A DNA stretch of 39,628 nucleotides from Prevotellaceae bacterium. GTDB taxonomy: Bacteria; Bacteroidota; Bacteroidia; Bacteroidales; UBA932. Shown in pieces: positions 8,183-17,500 of the stretch (positions are counted from its first letter, which is position 1; every line of letters begins with the position of its first letter). The stretch covers positions 1 through 39,628 of the forward strand of contig JAISOH010000095.1 of NCBI GenBank assembly GCA_031275825.1, in the 5' to 3' direction. Both the position numbers and the translations under genes were made by a program. Below the pieces are notes generated by a model that worked only from the letters and a program-made list of their open reading frames with translations, did not search any database and was not told the DNA's origin.

Positions 8183-8232
8183 ATTTATCTTGAATGCGGC
8201 TTGAGCCATGTTGTGTAGTTTAAAGTTTCGGC
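8183..8232 (-). repeat. 48-bp dispersed repeat, left copy
   Basis: The reverse complement starts GCCGAAACTTTAAACTACAC and matches 39006-39053 on the plus strand over about 48 bases with a 2-base difference. That difference is the centre of a short palindrome: GGCTCAAGCC here and GGCTTGAGCC in the right copy. The copies are inverted relative to each other and nearly 31 kb apart. The repeat forms the 3' end of the small ORF 8185-8424. Confidence 0.85.
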
Positions 8233-8424
8233 TACGTAATAAGTTGTACCATGATACGGACTGAACGAATAAATTCTTATCTGGCAATCGCATGTTTCCG
8301 TATGATACTGACCGCCGGCATTATACTGTTCTTCCGTTGGCGGCGCCTGTACCGGCGATGGAAATGTTGTTTTTTCCAATCTTGCAGACTGACCTCTCGG
8401 AAGATTGTTATAATGTTCGCGCAT
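8185..8424 (-). CDS. Orphan ORF ending in the dispersed repeat
   Basis: A 79-aa frame with a protein-like middle part (EEQYNAGGQYHTETCDCQIRIYSFSPYHGTTYYV) and a C-terminus, ETLNYTTWLKPHSR, that lies entirely within the 48-bp repeat. In the same frame the right-hand repeat copy reads ETLNYTTWLEPHSR followed by a stop. I do not recognise a family. There is no clear promoter or ribosome site. In-frame residues continue upstream of the ATG for a few codons, so it may be the tail of a deleted gene. It belongs to the mobile scar by position. It could be non-coding. Confidence 0.35.
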   Translation of the reverse strand: MREHYNNLPRGQSARLEKTTFPSPVQAPPTEEQYNAGGQYHTETCDCQIRIYSFSPYHGTTYYVAETLNYTTWLKPHSR

Positions 8425-8678
8425 GTAATAGTACGCTCTATTTTATATCTGATAATTTTCAACCATTTTTTGTCTGTTTTTTTATTTGTTTTTTACCGAT
8501 TTACTTGTATTCAAAGTTACGGAATTCTGCATTATTCTCGCTTTTATTTTATCGCCATTTAATAAAATAATACCTTCGTAAGGAACGACTAACTCCATCC
8601 ATTATAAATCATATAATTAAATCCTTACATATTTCTTTGCTTTATTTTAATTGACAACAGTGATTTAAAATATAACTG

Positions 8679-9674
8679 CTATTTTTTCATTGCATTTATC
8701 AGATAAACAACCTGTCCTTCATCAAGAACTTCGTCGGATTGCATGTTGTTTTTTTTGCATAAATCGCGCAATTTCACTCCATACTGCTGCGATATGTTTT
8801 TTAATGTTTCACCCGCTTCGGCAACATGCATGGGAAAATCTTTTCCTGCTTTCGATTTTTTGGCTTCAATATAAACAATGTCATCTTTATCCGGTTGTTC
8901 ATTTTTACCTGCATCATTGTATTTTCTAATCTGTTCCGCCGACATTTTAAACTCATCTCCTATTCTTTCGTAAGTGTCGTTGTATTTGGCAATGACGTAT
9001 TTTACTCCGTTTCTTTTATTTATGCTACGATTGAGCGTTATCACAAAATTATCAATATTATATTCGCGCATTGCTTCCGAAGGTTTTTTTATAATTTCAG
9101 CCTGTTCGATTTCCTTTTTGTATTTGTCGTGAGTTTTGTTTACAGTTGCGGTTTCAGGCGATGGCACATAATTTTTATCATCATATTTATATAATTGAAA
9201 ATCTTCAATTATTTTTATCAGCATTTCGGCATAATTCGTAGCGGTTGCATATCCTGCCTTTTTCAAACCCCGCGCCCAGCCTTTGTAATCGGTTATTTTC
9301 AAATCGAACAGAGATGCATAACGCTGACGATAACGAAGAAAATCGGAATGGTCAACAAAGGATTCTTCATCGGTAGCATACGAACGAAAACATTCATTGG
9401 GCATATCATCATTGTGATAAATTTTACGTCCCTGCCAGCCTGCACATTTTATTCCGAAATGATTTTTACCGCTAACAGTCAAATAACTGTTTCCATTGTT
9501 TGACTCCAAACATGCCTGCGCCAATATTATGCTTGCCGGAATTCCGTAGGATTTCATTTGCCGTATTGCAATATTTTTATACTTTTCGATATACTGTTCA
9601 CGAGTAAGCTTTTGAGTAAAAGATAAATGCATTGACAATATCAGTGAAAACAATAACAAATAATTTTTTTTCAT
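8679..9674 (-). CDS. Secreted GH73 glucosaminidase with two LysM repeats
   Basis: A predicted peptidoglycan hydrolase (endo-beta-N-acetylglucosaminidase). I choose the Met at 9672-9674 (MKKNYLLLFSLILS...), giving 331 aa. Longer starts at 9680 and 9692 add residues before the signal peptide, and the outermost overlaps the promoter. After the signal peptide comes a GH73/FlgJ-like domain (about residues 25-165) with the presumed catalytic Glu in AQACLESNNGNS, then HFGIKCAGW, CFRSYATDEES and AGYATATNYA. Two LysM modules follow (about 225-270 and 285-329; the second is HVAEAGETLKNISQQYGVKL), which would anchor it to peptidoglycan. It is divergent from cdd and would act in the periplasm during wall remodelling. 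Confidence 0.88.
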   Translation of the reverse strand: MKKNYLLLFSLILSMHLSFTQKLTREQYIEKYKNIAIRQMKSYGIPASIILAQACLESNNGNSYLTVSGKNHFGIKCAGWQGRKIYHNDDMPNECFRSYATDEESFVDHSDFLRYRQRYASLFDLKITDYKGWARGLKKAGYATATNYAEMLIKIIEDFQLYKYDDKNYVPSPETATVNKTHDKYKKEIEQAEIIKKPSEAMREYNIDNFVITLNRSINKRNGVKYVIAKYNDTYERIGDEFKMSAEQIRKYNDAGKNEQPDKDDIVYIEAKKSKAGKDFPMHVAEAGETLKNISQQYGVKLRDLCKKNNMQSDEVLDEGQVVYLINAMKK

Positions 9675-9689
9675 ATCCATTTTTTTTTG

Positions 9690-9697
9690 CAAAATTA
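9690..9697 (-). promoter_or_regulatory. Promoter -7 box of the GH73 gene
   Basis: TAATTTTG on the minus strand fits TAnnTTTG. Transcription would start near 9683, which excludes the annotated-longest start at 9692 and supports the Met at 9674 or 9680. Confidence 0.5.
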
Positions 9698-9717
9698 TTA
9701 AAATAATAAAAATATAT

Positions 9718-9725
9718 TAAATTTG
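9718..9725 (+). promoter_or_regulatory. Promoter -7 box of cdd
   Basis: TAAATTTG fits TAnnTTTG, 59 bases before the cytidine deaminase ATG, in the divergent intergenic region shared with the GH73 gene. Confidence 0.5.
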
Positions 9726-9784
9726 CAGTTCGATAAAACAGTTAATATAATAATTTTTATTGTAAAGTTATAAAAAAAATTGAA

Positions 9785-10270
9785 ATGAATGAATTTGAAA
9801 TAAATATCAAAGCCAAACGGTACAACTCAATTGATGAACTTGATGCAACCGAGCGTTTATTGCTCGAAGCTGCAAACGAAGCAACCAAAACTTCGTATGC
9901 TCCATATTCGAAATTCAATGTAGGCTCGGCGATTTTGCTTGAAAACGGTGAAATAATTACAGGCAGCAATCAGGAAAATAATGCATATCCATCAGGATTG
10001 TGCGCCGAACGCGTTGCCGTATTTTATGCAAATGCAAAATATCCCGATGTGGCAATAAAAGCAATAGCCATATCTTCGGCGGTGAATAATAAATTAAACG
10101 ACAGCGAAGTTTATCCGTGCGGTTCGTGCCGTCAAGTTTTGGTTGAAAGCGAAAACAGACAGGTTACAAAAATAAAACTTATAATGGGAGGCGTCAAATC
10201 AATTATTGTTGTTGACAGCGTAAGTTTAATGTTGCCTTTTTCTTTCGAACTTGACAAAATGATGCAATAA
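9785..10270 (+). CDS. cdd: Cytidine deaminase
   Basis: Deaminates cytidine and deoxycytidine to uridine forms in pyrimidine salvage, in the cytosol. The 161-aa protein has the small tetrameric-type fold with the zinc site spread over SGLCAERVAVFYA (Cys ligand and the catalytic Glu) and YPCGSCRQVL (two Cys ligands). The substrate-binding start YAPYSKFNVGSAIL is also present. About 25 extra residues precede the usual core, as in other Bacteroidota homologues. The gene stands alone with its own promoter. Confidence 0.95.
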   Translation: MNEFEINIKAKRYNSIDELDATERLLLEAANEATKTSYAPYSKFNVGSAILLENGEIITGSNQENNAYPSGLCAERVAVFYANAKYPDVAIKAIAISSAVNNKLNDSEVYPCGSCRQVLVESENRQVTKIKLIMGGVKSIIVVDSVSLMLPFSFELDKMMQ

Positions 10271-10678
10271 AATAAAAACTCACAGTTAATTTAAACCAAA
10301 ACAGGTAATTATCAGTTATTTTAATAATTGAAATTGAAAATATTTATTATATTCACATAATTAATATTTTACATATTTTGTATTGGTTTTGAACAATTTA
10401 CACACAATATAAAAAATAGCAACAGGCGGTTTGGATTGTTCTTATAAAAGAATAACAGTAAGAATTAACCAGCCAATCAAAATAATTTATTACATTTGCG
10501 GCTTAAACAATCAAGGTTTATATTGAAATCTTTATTAACAATGTTTTGCTCCGCTTCTGTTTATCGGATGTTCAGCGTCAAAAATAAACGTCAAAATCAA
10601 CTTGTTTGTTTTTAGTTTATTTACCAGTTGCGAAAGTGTTCAGAACAATATAGCGACACATTTTTTCTAAATATATTT
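10271..10678. other. Non-coding gap upstream of the nitronate monooxygenase gene
   Basis: About 408 bases, AT-rich. It holds a TACATTTG box at 10491 and a weak hairpin near 10440-10455 (TTCTT...AAGAA). The ORF track extends the next gene to 10628, but the family start is at 10679. Nothing else is recognisable. Confidence 0.5.
10491..10498 (+). promoter_or_regulatory. Possible promoter -7 box of the nitronate monooxygenase gene
   Basis: TACATTTG fits TAnnTTTG. The implied 5' leader of about 170 bases is long. Confidence 0.4.
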
Positions 10679-11776
10679 ATGAAATCGTTTTTTATCGGAA
10701 ATAAAGAAGTTAAACTGCCAATTATACAGGGAGGCATGGGCGTAGGCATTTCTCTTTCAGGACTTGCCTCATCTGTTGCCAATGAAGGCGGAATAGGCGT
10801 TATTTCATGCGCAGGATTAGGCTTGTTTTACAAAAAAACTCAGGACAATTATTTTCAAAACTGTATATGGGGACTTAAAGAAGAAATGCGGAAAGCGAGA
10901 GAAAAAACCCAAGGCATTATAGGATTGAATATTATGGTGGCACTGTCGAATTTTGCAGATATGGCTCGTACGGCAATAGCCGAAAAAGTCGATATAATTT
11001 TTGCAGGCGCCGGACTTCCGCTTGACTTGCCCTCATATCTGATTCCCGACAGTAATACGCTTTTGTCGCCTATAGTATCTTCTGCACGAGCAGCAAAAAT
11101 AATTTGCGAAAAATGGAAATCCAATTATAATTATCTTCCCGACATGATTGTGGTTGAAGGTCCAAAAGCAGGCGGTCATTTGGGATTTAAGAAAGAGCAG
11201 ATAGAAGACGTCAATTATTCTCTGGAAACATTGATTCCCGAAGTAATATCCGTTGCATCGCAATATGGCGGCGACAAAACAATTCCTGTTATAGCAGCCG
11301 GAGGAATTACAACGGGAGAAGATGTTTACCGCTTTATGAAACTGGGTGCTGCAGGAGTACAAATGGGAAGTATTTTTGTTCCAACTTATGAATGTGACGC
11401 AGCCCTCGAATTTAAACAGATATATATTGATTCGAGTCAAAGCGACATGATGATAATTCAGAGTCCGGTTGGTATGCCAGGGCGCGCTTTTGATGGCGAA
11501 TTTATCCGCAGTGTAAACGAAGGCAACGAAACGCCAAAAAGTTGTCCGTTTCACTGTATCAAAACCTGCGACTATACCAAAAGTCCGTACTGTATTATCA
11601 AAGCCCTGTATAATGCAGCCAGAGGAAATATGAAAAAAGGTTATGCCTTTGCCGGCGCCAACGCATATCTGGCTCAAAAAATCAGCAGCGTTAAAGAAGT
11701 AATGGCAACTATAAAAGAAGAATTTGCCGCTGCAAAACAAAATGTAAAATTAAATTGTTTACACAGCATCCTATAA
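10679..11776 (+). CDS. Nitronate monooxygenase-family flavoprotein
   Basis: An FMN-dependent TIM-barrel oxidoreductase of the NMO/FabK/2-nitropropane dioxygenase family, 365 aa from the ATG at 10679 (MKSFFIGNKEVKLPIIQGGM). Visible motifs are the N-terminal PIIQGGMGVGIS, VEGPKAGGHLGF (the substrate-side His region), PVIAAGGITTGEDV and LGAAGVQMGSIFV (FMN phosphate site). The C-terminal Cys-rich stretch CPFHCIKTCDYTKSPYC is typical of the subgroup found in anaerobes. Members are variously annotated as nitronate oxidases or enoyl-ACP reductase-like, so the real substrate is uncertain. Monocistronic, followed by a hairpin. Confidence 0.85.
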   Translation: MKSFFIGNKEVKLPIIQGGMGVGISLSGLASSVANEGGIGVISCAGLGLFYKKTQDNYFQNCIWGLKEEMRKAREKTQGIIGLNIMVALSNFADMARTAIAEKVDIIFAGAGLPLDLPSYLIPDSNTLLSPIVSSARAAKIICEKWKSNYNYLPDMIVVEGPKAGGHLGFKKEQIEDVNYSLETLIPEVISVASQYGGDKTIPVIAAGGITTGEDVYRFMKLGAAGVQMGSIFVPTYECDAALEFKQIYIDSSQSDMMIIQSPVGMPGRAFDGEFIRSVNEGNETPKSCPFHCIKTCDYTKSPYCIIKALYNAARGNMKKGYAFAGANAYLAQKISSVKEVMATIKEEFAAAKQNVKLNCLHSIL

Positions 11777-11810
11777 AAACTCATTTAATACAATTATTAA
11801 CATGAGTTTT
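11776..11810 (+). terminator. Hairpin after the nitronate monooxygenase gene
   Basis: AAAACTCAT and ATGAGTTTT form a perfect 9-bp stem starting at the stop codon. The loop is 17 bases and the T-run is only four, so termination efficiency is uncertain. Confidence 0.5.
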
Positions 11811-12235
11811 GGATTAAGAAAAAAATAAAAAAAAGGTAAGTGTAAAATAATTTTCATATATTTGTATCTGAAAAACAATAAAATACATTGATGCTATAAG
11901 TTTACTTACCGCAGACAAAATTAGTGAAATTTTTTATGTTGTAAAGAATTTCCAAAAAAAATGAAAAATTTACAAAATTTGTGTTCATTTAAGAAAATAA
12001 TCTGTTATCTGTAAAAGTTATTAATTTCTTTCTGAAAATTTTATCGAAAACATTTGTTCGTATGCCTGCAATTCAAAATATTTGTATATTTGTATTGTTT
12101 TTCAGTCAGGTTCATTGGATAATTTGCTTTGTTCATCGCTTTATGATTTATAACAAAATAAGTTCCAACTTTATAACTGATTTGCGGTTATTTATTAACA
12201 ATAATAAACATTTAAACAATTTTTAACTCTATTGT
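11811..12235. other. Non-coding gap with two promoter-like boxes
   Basis: Very AT-rich. TATATTTG occurs at 11857-11864 and again at 12085-12092, both on the plus strand. The second could serve the DUF6051-like gene. The first has no gene close behind it, so it is either an upstream start or the promoter of an unseen small RNA. No conserved RNA family is recognisable. Confidence 0.45.
12085..12092 (+). promoter_or_regulatory. Possible promoter -7 box of the DUF6051-like gene
   Basis: TATATTTG fits TAnnTTTG, 143 bases before the ATG. It lies in a TTTG-rich stretch, so a chance match is possible. Confidence 0.4.
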
Positions 12236-13387
12236 ATGAAATTAATCGAACGCTTTCACAAATTGAAAGATTTATTCTCTTACGAGCAGAAAGTAAATCT
12301 GGATGACATTTCGTTGGAAATACGCCCGTTCCGATTTAATCAAGAATTTGTTAACAAAGAAATTCAACAAATTCAACAAACGATTTTTCCTGCTGAATTT
12401 TGCGCCGTTTCGGACGATAATATCGAAGAAAACAAAACATTTATCTATCCTGTTTTTGTACCGCAGGGCACTGTGCAAACCGACAAGGCAATTTTGTTAT
12501 TACATGGTTTGAACGAACGCAGCTGGGAAAAATATCTTCCTTGGGCTGAAGAATTATCTGTTAAAACAGGAAGATCTATTATTCTTTTTCCTATTGCTTT
12601 TCACATGAACCGCACGCCTAAAAACTGGTATAATCCCAGATCTATCCTGCCATACGTGAATAATCGTAAAGAGAAGTTTGCCGATTTAGACAATTCTACT
12701 TTTGTCAATTTGGCGCTAAGCAGCCGTTTATCAGAGAATCCCATTCGGTTTTATATTTCAGGAAAAGAATCCGTTTTCAATCTGTGGCAGTTAATAAAAG
12801 AAATAAAAAACGGACAACATCCCCTGTTCAAAGAAAATACATCGGTAAATATATTTGCTTATTCTATCGGCGCTTTTTTGGCTCAAATCCTGTTATTGTC
12901 GAATCCTGACAAACTGACTTCCGACAGCCGCCTGTTCATGTTTTGCGGCGGTGCGCTATTCAGCAGAATGAACGGAAGCGCACGCGATATTATGGATAAT
13001 GAATCGTTTCAAAAACTGAAATCATATCTTCTGAACGATTTTATTCATAAAGGATTCAGCATCTTAAAAAGGAAAGATGATTTCATGGAAAAAGCATTTA
13101 AGTCCATGTTGTCGTTAGACAAATATCGCCGATACAGGGAAAATTTCTTTTGTAAGGACAAAGACCGTATAGCAGCAATTACATTGAAAAAAGATACCGT
13201 CATTCCAACGCTTGGCGTTGAAGAAGCTTTAGGCAAAAAATGCGCTGGCGAAATATTGAAAGAACTGGATTTTCCATACGAATATTCTCACCAAACGCCA
13301 TTCCCTTTTCACAATCGCATAGATCATGAAACAGTTCAGCAATGTTTCTCCGGGATATTCGACAGAGCCGCCGCTTTTTTGGCATGA
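12236..13387 (+). CDS. Alpha/beta-hydrolase-like protein (DUF6051-like)
   Basis: A 383-aa protein without signal peptide. It shows serine-hydrolase features: an oxyanion-type LLLHGLNERSW (about residues 88-98), a nucleophile elbow NIFAYSIGAFLAQ with Ser near residue 210, and a C-terminal TPFPFHNRIDHETV that may carry the catalytic His. A small insertion with NWYNPRSILPYV follows the oxyanion loop. I recall similar proteins under DUF6051 in Bacteroidota, but that name is from memory. Substrate unknown. No operon partners: it has its own leader and a 207-base gap before the next gene. It may be a cytosolic esterase or lipase-like enzyme. Confidence 0.7.
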   Translation: MKLIERFHKLKDLFSYEQKVNLDDISLEIRPFRFNQEFVNKEIQQIQQTIFPAEFCAVSDDNIEENKTFIYPVFVPQGTVQTDKAILLLHGLNERSWEKYLPWAEELSVKTGRSIILFPIAFHMNRTPKNWYNPRSILPYVNNRKEKFADLDNSTFVNLALSSRLSENPIRFYISGKESVFNLWQLIKEIKNGQHPLFKENTSVNIFAYSIGAFLAQILLLSNPDKLTSDSRLFMFCGGALFSRMNGSARDIMDNESFQKLKSYLLNDFIHKGFSILKRKDDFMEKAFKSMLSLDKYRRYRENFFCKDKDRIAAITLKKDTVIPTLGVEEALGKKCAGEILKELDFPYEYSHQTPFPFHNRIDHETVQQCFSGIFDRAAAFLA

Positions 13388-13555
13388 AAGAAAAGCATGT
13401 TTTTATAAATAATATTAAAGAAATTATCGTATTTCATATCTAACAAAAAGACTGTCTTTGTATTTTTACAGTTATTAAGAAGCGACTGCTTGTAATTTTT
13501 ATTTTTTAAGAAAATATTTTTTAATTCAGCAACAGGGTTTATTCATTTTTTTTAT

Positions 13556-13563
13556 TACTTTTG
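13556..13563 (+). promoter_or_regulatory. Promoter -7 box of the BI-1/YccA gene
   Basis: TACTTTTG fits TAnnTTTG, 31 bases before the ATG at 13595. Confidence 0.6.
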
Positions 13564-13594
13564 CACAAAAAATTAATCTTAAAAATATAGAAAT

Positions 13595-14353
13595 ATGGCG
13601 TTATTCGGAAATTCATCAAACCCGGCAATGAAAGAAAGTATCTTTGAGAAAGCCGCTTTAAAAGATTCATCAGGCAGAACAATGACGGTTAAAGGTTCTG
13701 TTATCAAGACATTCCTGTTGATAGCAATGACAATATTTGCAGCGTCTTACACTTATGTAAATAATCTGTCAACTGTTAATACCACATTGTTGTGGGCAGG
13801 AATTGTTTCCGGTCTTGTACTTGCACTGATAATTTGTTTTGCTCCGAAAACTTCACCTTATCTTGCTCCTTTATACGCTGCGGCAGAAGGTTTTGCGCTT
13901 GGAGCAATATCGTCTTTTTTTGAAATAGCATTTTCCGAAACGTTTCCGGGAATTGTACTTACCGCCGTGTCGATAACATTATTAACGGCTTTGGTTATGC
14001 TGTTCTTTTATCAAACAAGGTTGATAAAAGTAACCGATAAACTGCGTTCGGTTATAGTTACGGCAACTGTCAGTATAGGAATATTTTATTTTGCTGTTAT
14101 TTTACTGAATCTGTTTCATGTATCAACTCCTTTTTATTACGGAACAGGTTGGTTAAGTATATGCATAAGCGTTGTAATAGTGGTGGTTGCTGCTCTGAAT
14201 CTGTTGCTGGATTTCAATTTTATCGAAAAAGGTTCACAAATGAAAGCGCCCAAGTATATGGAATGGTATGGAGCGTTCGGATTGCTGGTTACTTTGGTAT
14301 GGCTTTATCTGGAAATATTACGGCTGCTATCCAAAATTACATCAAGAAATTAA
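13595..14353 (+). CDS. Bax inhibitor-1/YccA family membrane protein
   Basis: A 252-aa integral membrane protein. A polar N-terminus with NPAMKESIFEKA and the family-typical FxxAA...MTVKGSVIKT precedes seven hydrophobic helices, the first at about residues 34-52 and the last at about 222-245. The segment YAAAEGFALGAISSFFE matches the conserved second-helix region of the YccA-like group with a long N-terminus. E. coli YccA interacts with the FtsH protease, and BsYetJ is a pH-dependent Ca2+ leak channel. Which role applies here is unknown. It has its own promoter and no linked genes. Confidence 0.9.
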   Translation: MALFGNSSNPAMKESIFEKAALKDSSGRTMTVKGSVIKTFLLIAMTIFAASYTYVNNLSTVNTTLLWAGIVSGLVLALIICFAPKTSPYLAPLYAAAEGFALGAISSFFEIAFSETFPGIVLTAVSITLLTALVMLFFYQTRLIKVTDKLRSVIVTATVSIGIFYFAVILLNLFHVSTPFYYGTGWLSICISVVIVVVAALNLLLDFNFIEKGSQMKAPKYMEWYGAFGLLVTLVWLYLEILRLLSKITSRN

Positions 14354-14488
14354 ACATACCGGTTAATTTTGCTTATAAATGCGCTTACGACAATTTTCAT
14401 TAATTTCACGACATTCTGAATTTCAACATTTTTCGATAATTTAACATGTAGTAAATCAGGTAATTTTCATTGATATTAAAAATATTTA

Positions 14489-14496
14489 TAATTTTG
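14489..14496 (+). promoter_or_regulatory. Promoter -7 box upstream of the TPR gene
   Basis: TAATTTTG fits TAnnTTTG, 84 bases before the ATG at 14580. It would drive the TPR and barrel genes together. Confidence 0.5.
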
Positions 14497-14579
14497 TTTA
14501 AACAAAACATTGAAAAATAATTTTTAATAAATCTTATTACCACAGATTTTGAGAGTTTTATTTATTAAATTGACACTGT

Positions 14580-17500
14580 ATGAAATTAAAATTATTGAAA
14601 TCCGTATTGCTTGTTTTTGCATCGGTAGCAGTATGTTTTTCGGCAAAAGCGCAAAGCGCTTACAACAAAGCTATCGACCTTTACAATAAAGGCGTTTATG
14701 TTGAAGCGCAGCAATTGTTTTTGCAGGAACGTTCTTCCACTCCCGCAACCGATCAGACAAAATTATCAAACATTGATTACTACAATGCCATGTGCGCTCT
14801 AAAACTGAAACAGTCGAATGCCGAAATTACGGCGCAGGCATTTATTAATAAATATCTCGACAGCAAATTACGCAATGATCTGGTATTTTGGCTCGGAATT
14901 TATTTTTATGATGTAAAAAATTCGTATCGAGATGCAGCTAACTGTTTTCAGCAGGTAAAACGAAGCGAACTGTCGCCCGGCGAACAGGGAGAATATGATT
15001 TCAAATACGGTCAAACTCATCTTAAAGCGGGCAATACCGGCGAGGCTTTGCAGTATTTTGCAAATGCAAAAAACAATATTCATACGCGCTTTGCATCGCA
15101 AGCCGAATATTATTATGCCCATACTTTATACGAACAGAAAAAATATGCAGCCGCTCTCGAAAGTTTTTTAAATCTTAAAAACGACAGTGACTATGAAAAT
15201 ATAGTTTCCTATTACATCCTGCAAATTTATTTTTATCAAAAAGAATACGACAAAGTTATAGCAGAAGGAACAGGTTTTTACGAAAAAGCCGCAAAACAGC
15301 GTCAGGGCGAAGTTGCACGGGTAATAGCAGAATCATATTTAAATAAAAACGATTATGCAAAAGCGCGTGAATATTTCGATAAATATGAAAATTCATCTTC
15401 GGGACGCGGGAAAATTTCCGCAGCCGATTATTATTTGATGGCTTATATAGATTTCAAGCAGGAAAATTACGACAAAGCAGCTCAAACATTACAGCGCATA
15501 GCAATAAAAAACGACACTTTAAGCCAAAAAACCCTGTATTTGCTTGGCGGAATTTATGTAAATACAAATAAGAAAGATAAAGCACTGCCGATGTTTGAAC
15601 GTGCGGGCAAAATGAATTTTGATGAAGAAACAACTGTCGATGCAAAATTCAATTACGCCAAGCTGGCTCTGGAAATAAACGGCGATACAAAGCCCATGAG
15701 CGATTTTTTGAAAACAAACAAATCAAAAGCAAATGACCCTCAAATAAGAAACTTCTTGATGAATACATATATTTCCGAAAAACATTTTGACGAAGCAATT
15801 GCTTTGGTTGAAAACGCTTCAAATCCTACGGAACAGGATTATGCAAACCTTCAAAAAGCCACATATTATGCAGGACTTGAAGAATTTAAAGCAAAAAAAC
15901 CAAAGGAAGCTCTTAATTACTTTGATTTATCCCTGAAACTGTCGAAATACGATGCAACCGTTGCAAGCCTTGCCAAATACTGGAAAGCCGAAGTTCAATA
16001 CAGTCAAAAAGATTATGAATCGGCAAAAGCAGGATTGAAAAATTTTATAAATACAAACATTACAAAAAATACCGCCGAATATAAAATGGCTCATTACACG
16101 CTCGGCTATTGCGAACTGAATGACAAAAACATTAACGAAGCCGTATCGTGGTTTACCAAATACCTGAATCTCGCAGGAACTTCAAAAAACGTTTATACCG
16201 CCGATTGCTACAATCGAATAGGCGATTGCAAATTCAAACAGCGCGACTTCAAAAAAGCAAGCGAAAACTACGAACGCGCTTACGAAATTAAACTGTCAAA
16301 TCCCGATTATTCGCTGTACCAAAATGCATTGTCGGTTGGTCTGCTCAACGACGATGCAAAAAAACGCAAACTGCTTTCAACAATAATTTCTCAATATCCA
16401 AATTCGCAGTATGCAGCTGCCGCTTATTTTGAATCGGGCAGAATGTACGTTCAGAAACAGGATTACATAAACGCCGAAAAAGATTTTAAAACAATATTGA
16501 ATAAATACGGCAAAACATCTTATTACCGTCAAGCATTGATAGAACTTGGACTTATAAATATCAACGCCGATAAAAACAATGAAGCTCTGACATATTACGA
16601 AAAACTTATCGACGAATATCCGAACTCGGCAGAAGCAAAAACAGCGCTTGCAGGAATAAAGGATATTTACATTAACATGGGAAAAATAAACGAGTTTTTT
16701 GCATACGCCGACAAAAAAAAGATTTCAGTAACAGACAACTATCGCGATTCTCTTTCGTTTGCCGCCGCCGAACGCCAGTACCTTATGGGCGATTGCAACA
16801 GTTCGGTAACGGCGTTGCAACAGTATTTGAAAGATTTTCCGAACGGGAACAGTCATTTGCTTGCAAAATATTACACGGGCGACTGCTATTACCGAAACCG
16901 GAAATATGCCGAAGCCGCCGATATGTTAAAAGATTTAATCGATATACCGGCAGTAAGCGGATTACCGCAAAACATTTTGAACAGATATGCTCGCTCTAAA
17001 TATCTGATTGAAGATTACCAACCTGCAGCGCAGTCATTTGAACGCATAGCCGCCGAATCAACAAATGACGATGATTTGGTGGAAGCCTTGCTTTTTGCCA
17101 TGAGAGCATACTATAAAATAAAAAATTATGAGAAAACAGTTGAAATGGCAACAAAATATCATGCATTGCCCAAAATAACCGAAGACGCCAAAACCGAAGC
17201 GCTTACAACAAAAGCGCATGCCTTGAAAGAACTCGGCAAAGACGATGAATCTATTGCCGTTTTTAAAATTCTTGCGCAAAATCCCAAAACCTTTGAAGGC
17301 GCCGAAGCTACCTATAATGTTATTGATTATTTATACCAGACAGGAAAAGCGGCGGAAGCCGAAAAAATGATTTTCAGCTTCAACGAATCAAAAACGCCTT
17401 ACGCCGAATGGCTTGCACGCAGTTTTACAGTACTTGCCAATATTTATATTGACAAAAAAGATTATTTCCAGGCAGAAGCCACCATTAACAGTATTATAGA

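Noticed and set aside
8251-8570. Two plus-strand ORFs (103 and 92 aa)
   Set aside because: They are hydrophobic, low-complexity shadows over and beyond the orphan minus-strand ORF, with no motifs.
11033-11740. 235-aa minus-strand ORF
   Set aside because: It lies entirely antisense to the nitronate monooxygenase gene, whose motifs are clear. Its composition is that of a shadow frame.
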